NCBI GenBank assembly: GCA_009823505.1
Contig: VZQC01000265.1
Location: forward strand, 2,050,707 to 2,114,706
Length of the DNA: 64,000 nt
Reading direction: 5' to 3'
From: Rhizomys pruinosus
Lineage: Eukaryota; Chordata; Mammalia; Rodentia; Spalacidae
Shown: positions 53,546-64,000 of the stretch, piece after piece
Layout of the letters: every line of letters starts with the position of its first letter
How positions within the stretch are numbered: position 1 is the first letter of the stretch
Made by a program: the position numbers and the translations under genes
The notes under the pieces: generated by a model
What the model saw: the letters and a program-made list of their open reading frames with translations, nothing else
What the model was told of the DNA's origin: nothing
Databases searched by the model: none

Positions 53546-55470
53546 TTTTCCTATGCAGGTCTAGAAGAACTGGTGGGGAGGTGGGGGGGGCAGAACAAGA
53601 AGGAAGTTATGGGGGAAGGTGTGAAGGGTTGTGGGGCTGCAGGACTCCTAGAGTGTAGGCTCCCTCATAAGGACATCCTGGGCTCAAGGTATAAGGATCA
53701 AGCTGAGCCTGCTGTCCTGGGTGGCCATGATGCTGGGATGAAGGAAATGTCTGGGAATCAAAGGCTCTGAAGAGTCATAGGGGCCAGGTTTATGGCAGCT
53801 GGGATTTGGCCTAAAGTTATTAGGAAGAATAGAATTGCTGGAACTTCATCATGAGATGAATGTGTTTGGTGTGGAGAAGACAGCTGTGGTCTTGTAGTGA
53901 CGATAACAACACCAGTCAGGCAGCTCTTGGGAGTTTTATCTGGAGTCCTTGGTAAACAGAGCTGTGAGATCCACAGAATGGCAGACTGACTTCCAGCCTG
54001 TGAGAAGCCTGGGGTAGGGTGGGGTGTTACCTTACAGGCTTCACTTTAGTCCCAAGTGGGATTTAGATAATGCCTGACGGCTGATAACATGGCCTTTCCC
54101 TGGTTAATCATTTTAGTGGCTTATCTGCAGTTCCCAGCAGTCCATGGGGTAGCCATGATCATCCTCACATTGTCCTGGAAAGGTGATAGCATGGGTCAGG
54201 CCCACATGGTTTCTTAGCTAGGGCTGAGGCCAGGGCTCATTTCCTATCCGAAGGACCAGGTATGAAATGCTTATGTGACTCAAAGAAATGAGACTGAAGC
54301 ATTTGGACGGACACAGTCAGAGGGCAGCTCTGAAAGCACCTGGCTGTGGGATGGACTCTGGGGGCATCTCGTGCGACTGGACCACCCCGTCGACTGCACT
54401 TATCCCAGGGGAGACCCACTGGTGGCTGGTCAGCACTGCTCTTGAATGACCACTCTGGGGTCACCTCCCACGTACTACCTCCCAGTCTGTTGGTAAGCAC
54501 TCAGCTGTGCCTTCTTATTCTGCCCAGAGACATGGAATGCCCTCCCCAAAGCCACTGAGGAAGAAGGTTGAGGCCATGTGGCCTTGATGATTTCTATCTC
54601 ACACCCTCCATCTAGTCACCCATTACCAGGGACTGTCATTTATTACCTTCAGAATACCCCAGTCCAGCCATTCCCCACACCGCCATCCCACCCTGCTTCC
54701 ATACCAGATATCCCTACTGTCCACTCCTGGGGCCTCCTCCTTGATTCAGACCAGACCCCCTCAAAACCACAGTGGCCAAGAGAATCTTCTGGTAAAGTAC
54801 TTCGTTAATCAGTTTTCCCCCTTTGGCAGCCTCTATTGGCTTAGAGTAACTCATCTGGGCCCTCTGGGCTCTGTAAGGCCTTCCACGGCCCTGCTCATGT
54901 GGGCGGAACTGTACCCCCAAATTCACATGCCCGAACCTAAGCCTCTTCTCAGAACATGACTAGCTTTGAATGGAGGATTTTAAGAGGTAGCTAGGGGGAA
55001 ATAAGAGGCCCGATTCAATCTGAATGGGGTCCTTCTAACAAGGGGAGACCTCTGTATCCATCATTCTCCTAACCAGGAGCCTGATGGATACAGAGGGGAG
55101 ACAGGCAAGGAAAGGGGACAGGGTGGCCATCTGGGAGCCAGACCAGTTGATAATTTTCTATGGTGCTCAATTCTGAATAACACGATGAAACCTTGAACCT
55201 GCTCACTTGCCTGTCCCACTTGGGCTCGAACCATCTCTGTCCAGCATATCTGTACTTCATACACTTACTCCTACTCTTCACAAACTATGTAATTTGCCTG
55301 CTAGTCACTTACCACATATTCAACACACATTAGGCACTTCCTGCATACACTAACCCTCATAATGACTTGGTGGCCATCTCCTCGTTGGATTGGCTATTGA
55401 CATTCCACAGTGCTCTGTTCCAGGGGCCTTTACTACACTCAACAACAACCTCAAAGTATAGAAGCAGTTA
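53546..55470. other. No recognised feature
   Basis: About 1.9 kb of unique-looking sequence. ORFs of 65-87 codons occur on both strands without motifs. Confidence 0.4.
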
Positions 55471-55474
55471 AGCT

Positions 55475-55667
55475 GGAACTTTTATTATCTAGTATGTATC
55501 TTCGATTGTCCCATTAGTATTATTACCTGTTGTTAATAACCTACTGCACCTAATTTATTAAGTAAATTTTATCATAAATATGTAAGCATGAAAATAACTG
55601 TGTCTGAGGCATCTGCTGGGGGCCTGGAAGGTATCCCTGTAAATAAATGGGGGCTACCAGATGTAGT
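55475..55667 (-). repeat. Tigger-like (TcMar) DNA transposon remnant
   Basis: CTACTGCACCTAATTTATTA, TTTATCATAAATATGTAAGC, GAGGCATCTGCTGGGGGCCT and GGAAGGTATCCCTGTAAATA parallel the end of the mammalian Tigger/MER2-type consensus. Confidence 0.5.
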
Positions 55668-56372
55668 TACACCAGCCTTCACAAGCAATCTCTAAGACCC
55701 CACTGTGCTGTCTGACATGGTCATTCTAACCTCCTCCAGGTTCCTGCCTCAGGGCCTTTGCACCGGCTGAACCTTTGCCAGCACTTTCCCTCCAGTGGCC
55801 ACAGAGAAATGAGTCTGTAAGTAGGTTGTGCAGTTCATGAAGAAGAAAGTTCAATGGCCCTCCACATTTCCCTCAGCACTTGGCTGCTGACCCAAACTTG
55901 GGGCTGTAGAGAAGCCTATGGGAGCTCCCTACATGAGGTCATGGGGGCAGAACCTCATGATGGCTTAACAAGTTTACAAAAAGACTAGAGACCGCTGGCC
56001 TTCGAGAGGCCACCACAGGAGACCAGCAAGCGGGAGTCAGCCCTGAGCAGGCCCCATGTTGAATCCACACCATTGAGGGCCATGCAGAGCTATGGGCAGA
56101 GGGGAGATAATGAAGGTACCATGGCCCTGTATTCCACGCCTCCTTCACCATAGGCCTTGCTAAACTGGGGCTCTGCCTCTGTGTCTGCAGTTCTGAAACA
56201 GTGACCCTTCTTCTGAGGGCCTCTTCCCCAACTCTACAAGGCCTTTCCATCTTTGGAGACACTCGCTGGGCAGGAAACTCAAAGGATCCTCTGGGATGCA
56301 GGCCCATGTAGGGCAGGAGGATGCAGCAGGCAGCAGAGCCTTTCTCAGCATTGTTCTGGAATGCTTAAGGTC
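55668..56372. other. No recognised feature
   Basis: Unique sequence. The minus ORF at 55939-56307 (122 codons) has no domain. Confidence 0.4.
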
Positions 56373-56373
56373 G

Positions 56374-56409
56374 CTGCTGGGGCTGGGGCTGGGGCTGGGG
56401 CTGGGGCTG
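56374..56409 (+). repeat. (GGGGCT)n hexanucleotide, about 5-6 copies
   Basis: CTGGGGCTGGGGCTGGGG and so on gives five G4 runs at 6-base spacing, a strong G-quadruplex pattern (G4N2 repeated). Confidence 0.95.
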
Positions 56410-56506
56410 TGAGCCCTGCGAAGCACAGATCTTCTTGTCCCCTCCCTGGTTAAACATTCCTCCTGGGGCCCATCTTGGAAGATTTCTGCCAGCTTCAGCG
56501 AACCAC

Positions 56507-56525
56507 CCTGCTGCTGCTGCTACTG

Positions 56526-56565
<40 letters not shown>
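56507..56565 (+). repeat. (CTG)n trinucleotide tract, about 19 triplets
   Basis: CTG triplets with CTA and TTG interruptions near 56520 and 56529, then an uninterrupted run of about 12. It is followed directly by CGAGCTCCCTG. There is no evidence that it is in an exon. Confidence 0.95.
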
Positions 56566-57044
56566 GAGCTCCCTGAGAGCCTAGGCAGCACTTTGCTATT
56601 TGGTTTTTATTTAACTAGAAGAAGTAGGATAAAGGGACGTGACCCTTGCCTCTTCCCTCCCTCCCCCTACTCCCATGGTCAGCTGGTCTTGGCTGCAAGG
56701 TCTCCCAGGGCCTATCAGGCCAGCTTTGCAGGCAAAGGTGGTCGTCTCTGTAGTGGGGCCACAATTCTCACATGATAACAAGTTGCTTAACCTCTCCAGG
56801 CATTGAGACCTGTCCTGCCAAGCCAGTTGGCAAGGGTGTGGTCCTCAGCACCTTCCAGCCCCACCCCCATACTTTCCCCTCTTTTCGTCACCTCAGTGTC
56901 CCACTTGCCCTGCCTGGGTCCCTCTCTGGTGGGGACATTGAGGCCTGCTGCCTCAGTGGGCTCCTGAGTGGGTGCAGGGTTCAGATTTTACTCCCCACCC
57001 TGAGGGTCTGAGTTTGGAACTCAGGGTTTCACACACACCATGAA
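56566..57044. other. No recognised feature
   Basis: Unique sequence. AACAAGTTGCTTAACCTCTC at about 56777 resembles a MIR core, but too little remains to call. Confidence 0.4.
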
Positions 57045-57055
57045 AATGCTCCCAG

Positions 57056-57279
57056 GGCTGCAGAGATGGCCTAGCGGTTAAGAGCACTGACTGCTCTTGC
57101 AGAGGACCCAGGTTCCATCCCCAGCACCCACATGGCGGCTGAGAACCGTCTTTAACTCCAGTTCCAGGGGAATCCGAGACCCTCTTCTGACCTCTGCAGC
57201 ATTGCACCACATGGGTGCACAGGCCTACATGCAGACGGTACATTCATACACATAAAAAATAAATCAAATAAAAAAAGAC
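57056..57279 (+). mobile_element. B2-family SINE
   Basis: GGCTGCAGAGATGGCCTAGC, TTCCATCCCCAGCACCCACA, CACCACATGGGTGCACAGGC and an AATAAATCAAATAAAAAA tail. The duplication AATGCTCCCAG is perfect at 57045-57055 and 57280-57290. Confidence 0.95.
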
Positions 57280-57477
57280 AATGCTCCCAGCTCAGCTACC
57301 TTCCCAGCCCTGCACTGTCTCCTTGTTAAAGGTAGTTACCTCACCTTTTCATGACCCCCGTCTATAAAAATGGACTGAGCAACAGCTCTTAGGACCCTTG
57401 GGAGGACAAAGCCTTTGTCATCAGAGCCTCCCTGTCACAAGCAAGCGTCTCAAGAGAAAGCAGTATTCCCAAACCTG

Positions 57478-57580
57478 GACAATGACAGTATCTGTATCCC
57501 AATGCTGGAGAGGCTGATACAGGAGGACTACAGGTCCAGGCCAGCATGGGCTATGTACTGAGACCCTGGGGGCAGGGGAC
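57478..57580 (+). mobile_element. Old B1-family SINE
   Basis: TATCCCAATGCTGGAGAGGC, CAGGTCCAGGCCAGCATGGG and CTATGTACTGAGACCCTGGG fit a decayed, truncated B1/proto-B1. Confidence 0.55.
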
Positions 57581-58340
57581 ACAGCAGCAAACTGCTGGGA
57601 GCACCCACTGTGCCCCCCTCTGTCTGCTCCCTTCTCTCCCTGTGCCCACTGTCTCCCTTTCCTGCTGGTGTTGGGTGTGGTGCTGGCTCATCACCCCCCA
57701 AGTCCCTGACTCACTCTAGCAGCACATGCAGGGTGGGTAGCTAGCACCATGTTTACATGTATGGCATGTACACGTGGGCACAGAGACCATGCCTCTTCCA
57801 ACCTCCGGGCTAACGCTCGCTGTCCTGGAGCCAGTTTTCCGATGGAATGAATAGCTGGGTGGACGGATGCATGAACTCCCTGTGCCCTTGTCCGCCTCAT
57901 CCCCAACAATCCATACAGATCTATGCCCCAGTTCCTAAGCACTCCCTAGACATCGACCAGGGTGTTAAATGTGTGACAGTGCTCAATGGACCAGATGACC
58001 TGGCAGGGCGGCCGGAAGGGCAGAGAAGTCGTGCAAGCTGGGCACACAGGATGCCTCACATGGTGCATCCCACACACAGCTGCATTCCTGCCCACCCTGT
58101 TAAGTGGGTTAACTGGGCTCCCAGCCCCAGATGGACCCAGGTCTCAGAAAAGTCCTTCAGTGGCTTCTTTGGACTGTTTTGTCAGGTAACACACCCCTCC
58201 CATTACCTCCAGAACCAGAGATGTGGCTGCTGCGCACTCTGAACCTCAGTCTTGCCCCTCGCTGTGCCACTGTGCAGTCTGACATCCTCCTAAGGATCTC
58301 AAAGGGCTGAGAAGAGACTAGAGCATTGCACTTCCAGGTA
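57581..58340. other. No recognised feature
   Basis: Unique sequence. The plus ORF at 57847-58242 (131 codons) has no recognised domain. Confidence 0.4.
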
Positions 58341-58344
58341 CAAA

Positions 58345-58790
58345 CAAGGGGCTGGGGAGAAAACGTGGGGGTGTGAGGCCCTGACTTCTCGCCAGAACCC
58401 ACATCAGTAACTGAATGTGGAGGTGTGTACTTGGAATCCCAGCACCTGGGAAGGCAGAGACAGGTGTTCCTTGGGCTCACAGGCCAGCCAGCCCAGACTA
58501 CTCAGCGAGCTCCAGGCCAGCAAGAGATGTCTCAGAAAACAAGAGGGAGGTGCAAATGGTGGTACATGCCTTTACTCCCAGCACCTAGGAGGCAGGGGAA
58601 GGAGGAGCTCTGTGGTGTAGTAAGTTCTAGGCCAGTTGGGACTATGGAGACTCTGTCTCAACAAAACAAAACAAAATATAAAAACAAGGTAGACAGTGCC
58701 TGAAGGATAACACTTGAGATTGACAACACCTGCATGTACGTATGTATGAATATATGTACACACACACACACACACACACACACTCTGATA
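58345..58790 (+). mobile_element. B4 (ID_B1-type) SINE split by a B1
   Basis: The left part is AAGGGGCTGGGGAGAAAACG, TGTACTTGGAATCCCAGCAC, GCTCACAGGCCAGCCAGCCC to 58543. After the B1 it resumes as AAAACAAGGTAGACAGTGCC and TGAAGGATAACACTTGAG, ending in a CA tail at 58755-58782. Confidence 0.8.
58544..58680 (+). mobile_element. B1 SINE inside the B4
   Basis: GGTGGTACATGCCTTTACTC, CCCAGCACCTAGGAGGCAGG, GAGACTCTGTCTCAACAAAA. The duplication AAAACAAG at 58536-58543 and 58681-58688 marks the insertion. Confidence 0.88.
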
Positions 58791-59019
58791 GTATGAACAA
58801 TATCACAGAGGGTCCCCAAATATAGTTCCTTGTCAATTCATTGTTTCCATTTTATTTGTCCAATGTGTGCTTCCCAAGGAACTCCTCAGGAACTAGACTA
58901 CCTTCTGGAGACTTGCATAGAAATGAGACACAGCCGCTGATCACAAGGAGCCCCTCAGGAGAGAAGAAGAGCTGGGCCCTGCCAGCGAGGTTCACCCTCA
59001 GAACCCTTTCGTAAAAAAT

Positions 59020-59850
59020 AAATTTTACTGAATTTTTGTGCGTTTCATGCAAAACATCTTAATCATCTTTCTACGCCCCTCACAGCCCACCAATGGATTC
59101 CATGCATTCTGTCATATATATTAAGGCCTGACAGATGTCCTTCAGTAAAAATTTATTCACTGGAGTCTAGTCAGCCTATCTAGAGTCTCTCTCTTAAAGA
59201 AGAGACTCTCCCTCCCCAGCAGTAATCAGCTGCCAATGGTTATTAGGCTAAGATTGGGGCCTGCTGCCTATTTCCTTAGCCTGGGTTTTGTCTTTTGAGT
59301 TTGCATGGGTCTTGTGCATGCTGACACCATTGCTGTAGGTTCACATGAGTAGGGTCCCAGGAGCCTGGAAGACTCTATGTCCATATGGTCATGTGCATCT
59401 TCCCCTGGCCCTTACAATCTTAACACCTCCTGTTTCAAAATGGTCCCCAAGCCTTGGGTGGGTGGAATTTAATATAGGAGTCCTTTCCATGGACCCATAC
59501 TCCCCAGAATTTTATTCTCTACATTTTGGCCATTTGTGGCCTTTTGTGTTCATTGTTCTCTGTTCCATGAGGGAACTTCATTGATGAGAGTTGAGAGATG
59601 CATTAGTGTTCTCTCTACCCCCTGTTCCACTATGTTTCTGTGAACATTAGATGTAGAGGTTGCATTGTAGATGTGTCACTTAGGGTTGGGCATCTCACAG
59701 ACAGTTATTCTCTGTGTGAGACCAGTTGTGGAGCGCTGTAATAGTCTCTATCTGTTGCAAAAGAAGCTTCTTTGATGAGTGGTGACTAATATATTTGTCT
59801 GTAAATAAGATCCATATTTAGCATATACTAAAAACTAGTTGTCTAAGGAT
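59020..59850 (-). mobile_element. L1 3' fragment (L1-D)
   Basis: Minus-strand L1 3' UTR, with the same succession as 27180-27800 in L1-A: CAGCCTATCTAGAGTCTCTC, GGTCTTGTGCATGCTGACAC, CAGGGTCCCAGGAGC-like blocks, and GAGGTTGCATTGTAGATGTG. It stops near 59850 through 5' truncation, leaving no ORF2. Confidence 0.85.
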
Positions 59851-60180
59851 GTGACAGCCCCAGCTTTGAGTACTAATAATCACAATGACTGGAACAGCAA
59901 ACTACATTGGAGCAGTAGTGACACTTTTATCTTGGGGGTAATCAACAGCTACCTAATTGGACTTAAAGCCCACTCAGTGGGAGGGAATTCAAGTGTGGTA
60001 TCACAAACATTGCCAAATACACATGGTTGGGCACAGACCTCAGAGAACACCCTCAGAACTCTTGCCCAGGGAACTGCCCGGTCCCAGAGTCTCGGGGGGG
60101 AGGGGGCTGGGCTGTGTGTTGACCCTGTCTTCTCTAGTCCTCATCATAACCATGTATGGTGGAACACTATGTTCCTCATG
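59851..60180. other. No recognised feature
   Basis: Unique sequence between L1-D and a MIR. Confidence 0.4.
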
Positions 60181-60184
60181 TGTA

Positions 60185-60290
60185 TGGACTTCATGTAGCT
60201 ACTTCATGAAGAAAATGAATCCGAGAGAGGTGAAATGCCATGCAGTAAGCACAGAGTGAAGCCACTAGAACCCGTATCCTAGTCCATTTA
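60185..60290 (-). repeat. MIR fragment
   Basis: GAAGAAAATGAATCCGAGAG, GTGAAATGCCATGCAGTAAG and CTAGAACCCGTATCCTAGTC follow the reverse MIR order. Confidence 0.5.
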
Positions 60291-60915
60291 ATTCTGAAGT
60301 CCACATCCTGGCCCTGAATACCATATGAAGGGTGCTCTAAGGGCATCAGCACCATCCATTGGTTCCATCAGCATTGGAGACAGTTTCAGAAGAAAATGAG
60401 GGCAGAAAGTCTCCCACAATCCTCCACCCAAACTCAGCACACTCAGCACCCTCATCGTTGTTGGCTTCCTGTGACTCCTTCTGGGGAAGTCCAGATGTGG
60501 GATATGGCAGAAGACTCTTGAGATTCAAGTGTCGGTTCTACCCCATGCTGAGGGCAACCTTAGATGAACCTGTCTGAACAGCTCCACCACCTGCCGTGGT
60601 AACAGGAAGGATTCTGAGTGCAGAGATTATATACTCTTTAGGGTTTGCAGCCTCAAAGGCTTGTGTTGCGAGCTCAGTCCCCAGCTAATGGCGCTCTGGG
60701 GGGAAGTGGGACTGTAAGAGGAGGAGCTCAGTGAAGGCGTGCGTGCGGGGACACCGGCCCCTTTAACTTTCTCTCTGCTTCTTGGCCTTCATGAGTGGCA
60801 GCTTTGTTTTGCCCCACTTGGCCATGAAGTTCCGACTCACAACAGACTGACCATTGACTGAAACGTGTGAAATCCTGACACAAAACAAGTCTTTCCTCCT
60901 TAGAAGTTGTTTGTC
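60291..60915. other. No recognised feature
   Basis: Unique sequence. No repeat or exon was recognised. Confidence 0.4.
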
Positions 60916-60917
60916 TC

Positions 60918-61185
60918 AGCAGCTGGGAAGATGGTTCAGTTGGAAAAGTGCTTGCCACAAAGCATCCCAACATGAGTTGGATCCCCGACACCCAGACAAA
61001 AGTTAGGTGAAGTAGTAGGTGCAGATGACCCTAGCGCTGTGGTGGTGCTCACGGACAGGCGGCCCCCTAGAGCTCTCCAGACAGCTGCTTTAGCAGAATT
61101 AGTGAGCACCAGGTTCAGTAAGACACTGTCTCAAGAATAAGATGGAGGGCTTCTGAGAAAGGAAGATATCCAATATCAGACTTTC
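60918..61185 (+). mobile_element. B4 (ID_B1-type) SINE
   Basis: GGGAAGATGGTTCAGTTGGA, AAAGTGCTTGCCACAAAGCA, GTTGGATCCCCGACACCCAG, TAAGACACTGTCTCAAGAAT, and CAGACTTTCACATGCACATA leading into the CA-rich tail. Confidence 0.82.
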
Positions 61186-61930
61186 ACATGCACATATACA
61201 TGAACATAGACACACATATGTACTCTCACACTCATGCTCTCTACCACACATACATGCACACACATGCACTCACATACACTCACATGTACTCACACACATA
61301 CATATGCTCTCTTTATCACACACACATGCACACACATACACTCACATGTACTCACACACATACATATGCTCTATCACACACACATGCACACACATACACT
61401 CACATGTACTCACACACGTATATATGCTCTATCACACACACATGCACACACATACACTCATATGTAATCACACACATACATATGCTCTCTTTATCACACA
61501 CACATGCACACACATACACTCACATGTACTCACACACGTACATATGCTCTCTTTATCACACACACATGTACACACATACACTCATATGTACTCACACACG
61601 TACATATGCTCTCTTTATCACACACACATGCACACACATACACTCACATGTACTCACACACACATATGCTCTATCACACACACATGCACACACATACACT
61701 CATATGTAATCACACACATACATATGCTCTCTTTATCACATACACATGCACACACATACACTCACATGTACTCACACACGTACATATGCTCTATCACACA
61801 CACACATGCACACACATACACTCATATGTACTCACACACGTATATATGCTCTCTTTATCACACACATGCACACACATACACTCATACGTACTCTCATGCA
61901 CATGCTCTATCACACACACACACATATCAT
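61186..61930 (+). repeat. 58-62-bp CA-derived minisatellite, about 11 copies
   Basis: The marker TATGCTCT recurs at 61303, 61365, 61423, 61481, 61543, 61605, 61665, 61723, 61785 and 61845, plus a decayed TGCTCT at about 61904. Spacing is 58 or 62 with occasional 60, depending on presence of CTTT in GCTCTCTTTATC versus GCTCTATC. It begins as the tail of the B4 SINE. Long His/Thr-rich ORFs (to 230 codons) are artefacts. Confidence 0.93.
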
Positions 61931-62084
61931 CTCGGAGGGATAGATCGCTGGAAGGCCTGCTGGACATGCCCTTCACTGCTCACTTACTCACGCTGACCAC
62001 CCGGTGATGGCGGCCTAGGTGGCGCCTGAGTGTTAGTAGCATCCACTGTGTGCTTTGGCCAATGAAATATATCACATGTCTTTT

Positions 62085-62306
62085 TAAATTTTTATTTATT
62101 TTCATATGTGTATCAATGTACTGTCTGCATGTAGGTCTGTGCACCCGTGCCATGCAATGCTGTGGAGGTCAGAAGAGAGTGTCGGATTCCCCTGGAACTG
62201 GAGTTAAAGATGGTTCTCAGCCACCATGTGGGTGCTGGGGATCAAACCCAGGTCCACTGCAAGAGCAGTCGGTGCCCTTAACCACTGAGCCATCTCTCCA
62301 GCCCCG
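62085..62306 (-). mobile_element. B2-family SINE
   Basis: Reverse B2: AATGTACTGTCTGCATGTAG, CGGATTCCCCTGGAACTGGA, GAGCCATCTCTCCAGCCCC. The duplication TCACATGTCTTTT is perfect at 62072-62084 and 62307-62319. Confidence 0.96.
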
Positions 62307-62319
62307 TCACATGTCTTTT

Positions 62320-62713
62320 CTCAGGGTGTGGGCTCCCTTCTTCCACTGTGGTGGCTGGGGAGCTGCTGTGACAAGATGGAGCCCCCACCAGCTTGGATCC
62401 TGGTGACTGTGAGAGGGGTGGTCTCCACCCACCACCCAGGCCCACCCATGCTGGGTGTGTAACACTTAGGAGAAACAAATCTTTTCCCAAGCAGCTGAGA
62501 TGTGAGGGCTTTTTGTTCAACCTCAAGGCCTAGCCTTTCCCCTTCCATGGGTGAGACTCCCTCTGTCTGAAGACACTCTCATCATATCCCTTGCCCCCCT
62601 CGGGTAATTCTGACTTATAGACAGACTACACTGAGATTAGCTCAGAACCTAGGCCAAGACTCATTGACTTGACTTAACCAAACTTATGGATGGGCACCCT
62701 GGGGCCAGTACTT
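62320..62713. other. No recognised feature
   Basis: Unique sequence. Confidence 0.4.
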
Positions 62714-62718
62714 ACACA

Positions 62719-62767
<49 letters not shown>
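62714..62767 (+). repeat. (AC)n microsatellite
   Basis: About 26 AC repeats with one AT interruption. Confidence 0.97.
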
Positions 62768-62770
<3 letters not shown>

Positions 62771-63364
62771 TGGGCCCTGGAGGCCTGAGGACGCCAGACT
62801 TTGGAGTGCCCACTGAGGAAGCAGCAGAGTGTTCTGCAGAGCTTTTGTGAGCCCAGTCTCACAGGGATTGAGCTCAGCAGGGTATTGGATTGATTCACTC
62901 TTAGAGCTGCGGGGAACCTGGATCTGAGCTGGGCATTTGAGAACACAGGACCCGTGGTTATGTTTGGGATGTTGCTGGAAGCTGCAGAGTGAGTCCCTCT
63001 TGGGGACCCATGAGGCTGCAGACTGCACTATTCTCATGTACACTTCTTGCCTACCACAGTGTGGCTTGCTGCAATGGGTCCTGACATCCCTGCTGTGAAA
63101 GAGTAGCTCACATCCCTGATAACATCATCTAAACAAATAAGAGAAAGGGAGGAAGGGGCTGAAGCTGCCCACACTCACATCTCTTACTCAAAACAAAATG
63201 GAAACAGTTTGGCTAGGAAGCTGGGAACAGCAGAATGTTAGGATCGAGGAGAACTTGGAGCCAACTGACCCTTCACTCAGTGCCAGAGCTGGAGCTGCCA
63301 CCTCAGCGCTTGGAGCTGCCACCTCAGCCTCCGCTTCTTGATCTTATCAACTTCTAAACAGGTG
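62768..63364. other. No recognised feature
   Basis: Unique sequence, except for a short direct duplication GGAGCTGCCACCTCAGC (twice, 21 bp apart) at about 63291-63328. Confidence 0.45.
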
Positions 63365-63482
63365 TTTTCTCCCTTCCTCCCTCCCTTCCTTCTTTCCTTC
63401 CTTCCTTCCTTCCATCCATCCTTCCTTCCTTCCTTCTTTCCCCTTTTTCTTTCCTCCCCCTCCTCCTCCTCTTCCTTTTCCT
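63365..63482 (-). repeat. (TTCC)n/(CTC)n tract, probable expanded B1 tail
   Basis: CCTTCCTTCCTTCC-type tetranucleotides and a CTCCTCCTC run lie on the tail side of the reverse B1 that follows, so the tract probably grew from its A-tail. Confidence 0.85.
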
Positions 63483-63484
63483 GC

Positions 63485-63622
63485 TTTTTTATACAAGGTC
63501 TCATGTAGCCCAGGTTGGCCTTAAACTCAAGGTGTAGCCAAGAGTAAACTTGAATATCTGATCCTCAGGCTTGTACCTCCCAAGCGCTTGGATTTTCAGA
63601 CAGCATCACGCCCAGCTCACGC
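63485..63622 (-). mobile_element. Old B1-family SINE
   Basis: ATACAAGGTCTCATGTAGCC, CAGGTTGGCCTTAAACTCAA, ACCTCCCAAGCGCTTGGATT and GCATCACGCCCAGCTCA fit a reverse B1-like element with a diverged middle. Confidence 0.65.
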
Positions 63623-64000
63623 AGTGCCAAGAATGCTCCCCAGTGCTAGACCAGCAGGCTGCCGACTCAGCCTCATCTACAGCTTAAATGGGTGCATTTT
63701 AAATTTTGAGGGAAATAGTGCATAGGGGGATGTTTTCCATGTTTTCATTTGGAAGTGTTTTCCATTGTTCGTTTGACACACCCATAAAGTGTTTGCAAGA
63801 TAAGTAAGAATAAGAAATTGTACATACTCACACCCAAAGTCCCTGCTACTAGCCGTGTTTTCATCCTCTGTGTTTATAGATTTATAGCCCATTTTCATAG
63901 AGCAAACACAATACTCTGTGCTCAGCATGCCATTTCCTCTTCCTGACACACAGTAAAACAGCACTGCCCATCTCCCTCACAGTCATACCGAGGTCACAGG
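63623..64000. other. No recognised feature
   Basis: Unique sequence to the window end. Confidence 0.4.

Noticed and set aside
56507..56565. Polyglutamine or polyleucine coding repeat
   Set aside because: No reading frame extends convincingly beyond the triplet run and no exon signals surround it.
61304..61996. 230-codon His/Thr-rich ORF
   Set aside because: It is a translation of CA-rich minisatellite sequence, and overlapping frames give the same type of peptide.

Overview
This is a stretch of mammalian nuclear DNA from a muroid rodent. The evidence is the set of interspersed repeats: B1 (7SL-derived), B2/B3 (tRNA-derived), B4/ID_B1 composite SINEs, rodent-type L1s and MaLR LTRs, with older MIR, MER5-like and Tigger-like remnants. 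The B2 copies are of a long type that reads inward from GGGGCTGGAGAGATGGC with a GTGCACCCATGTGGTGC-like core. This suggests a cricetid or related muroid rather than house mouse, but the species is not settled by reading alone.

I recognise no protein-coding exon, tRNA, rRNA or other functional RNA gene. Open reading frames of 60-280 codons occur on both strands, but those I examined fall inside tandem repeats or transposons, or lack family motifs and supporting splice context. The window therefore reads as intergenic or intronic sequence. An unrecognised single exon or lncRNA cannot be excluded.

Layout. 1-6 kb: old LTRs (MLT2-like and MaLR), a B2 copy and a 29-bp minisatellite. 7.3-8.96 kb: a large 31-bp minisatellite of about 39 copies with degenerate edges. 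9-12.6 kb: mostly unique sequence with a cluster of forkhead-like motifs. 12.6-17.5 kb: dense SINEs, CA/GA/GGA tracts and short tandem arrays. 17.5-26 kb: the most unique-looking block, with two MIRs, a composite SINE pair, a perfect CArG box, a 22-bp minisatellite and a homeodomain-type motif cluster. 27-36.8 kb: one nearly full-length but decayed minus-strand L1, split by a second 5'-truncated L1 and also carrying a B1. 36.8-47.6 kb: SINEs, a MaLR LTR split by a B2, a short interstitial telomeric array flanked by 7-bp direct repeats, a (CTTT)n tract and a 43-base poly-C run. 47.65-52.08 kb: a nested stack in which a B2 was hit by an L1 and by an unidentified polyadenylated retroposon, which itself took up another B2. 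52-64 kb: more SINEs, a 43-bp minisatellite, adjacent (GGGGCT)n and (CTG)n tracts, an L1 3' fragment and a 58-62-bp minisatellite grown from a B4 SINE tail.

Nothing here acts as an operon or gene system. The interest lies in retroposition history, which target-site duplications resolve into a relative order, and in an unusually rich set of tandem arrays, telomeric repeat and non-B-DNA tracts.
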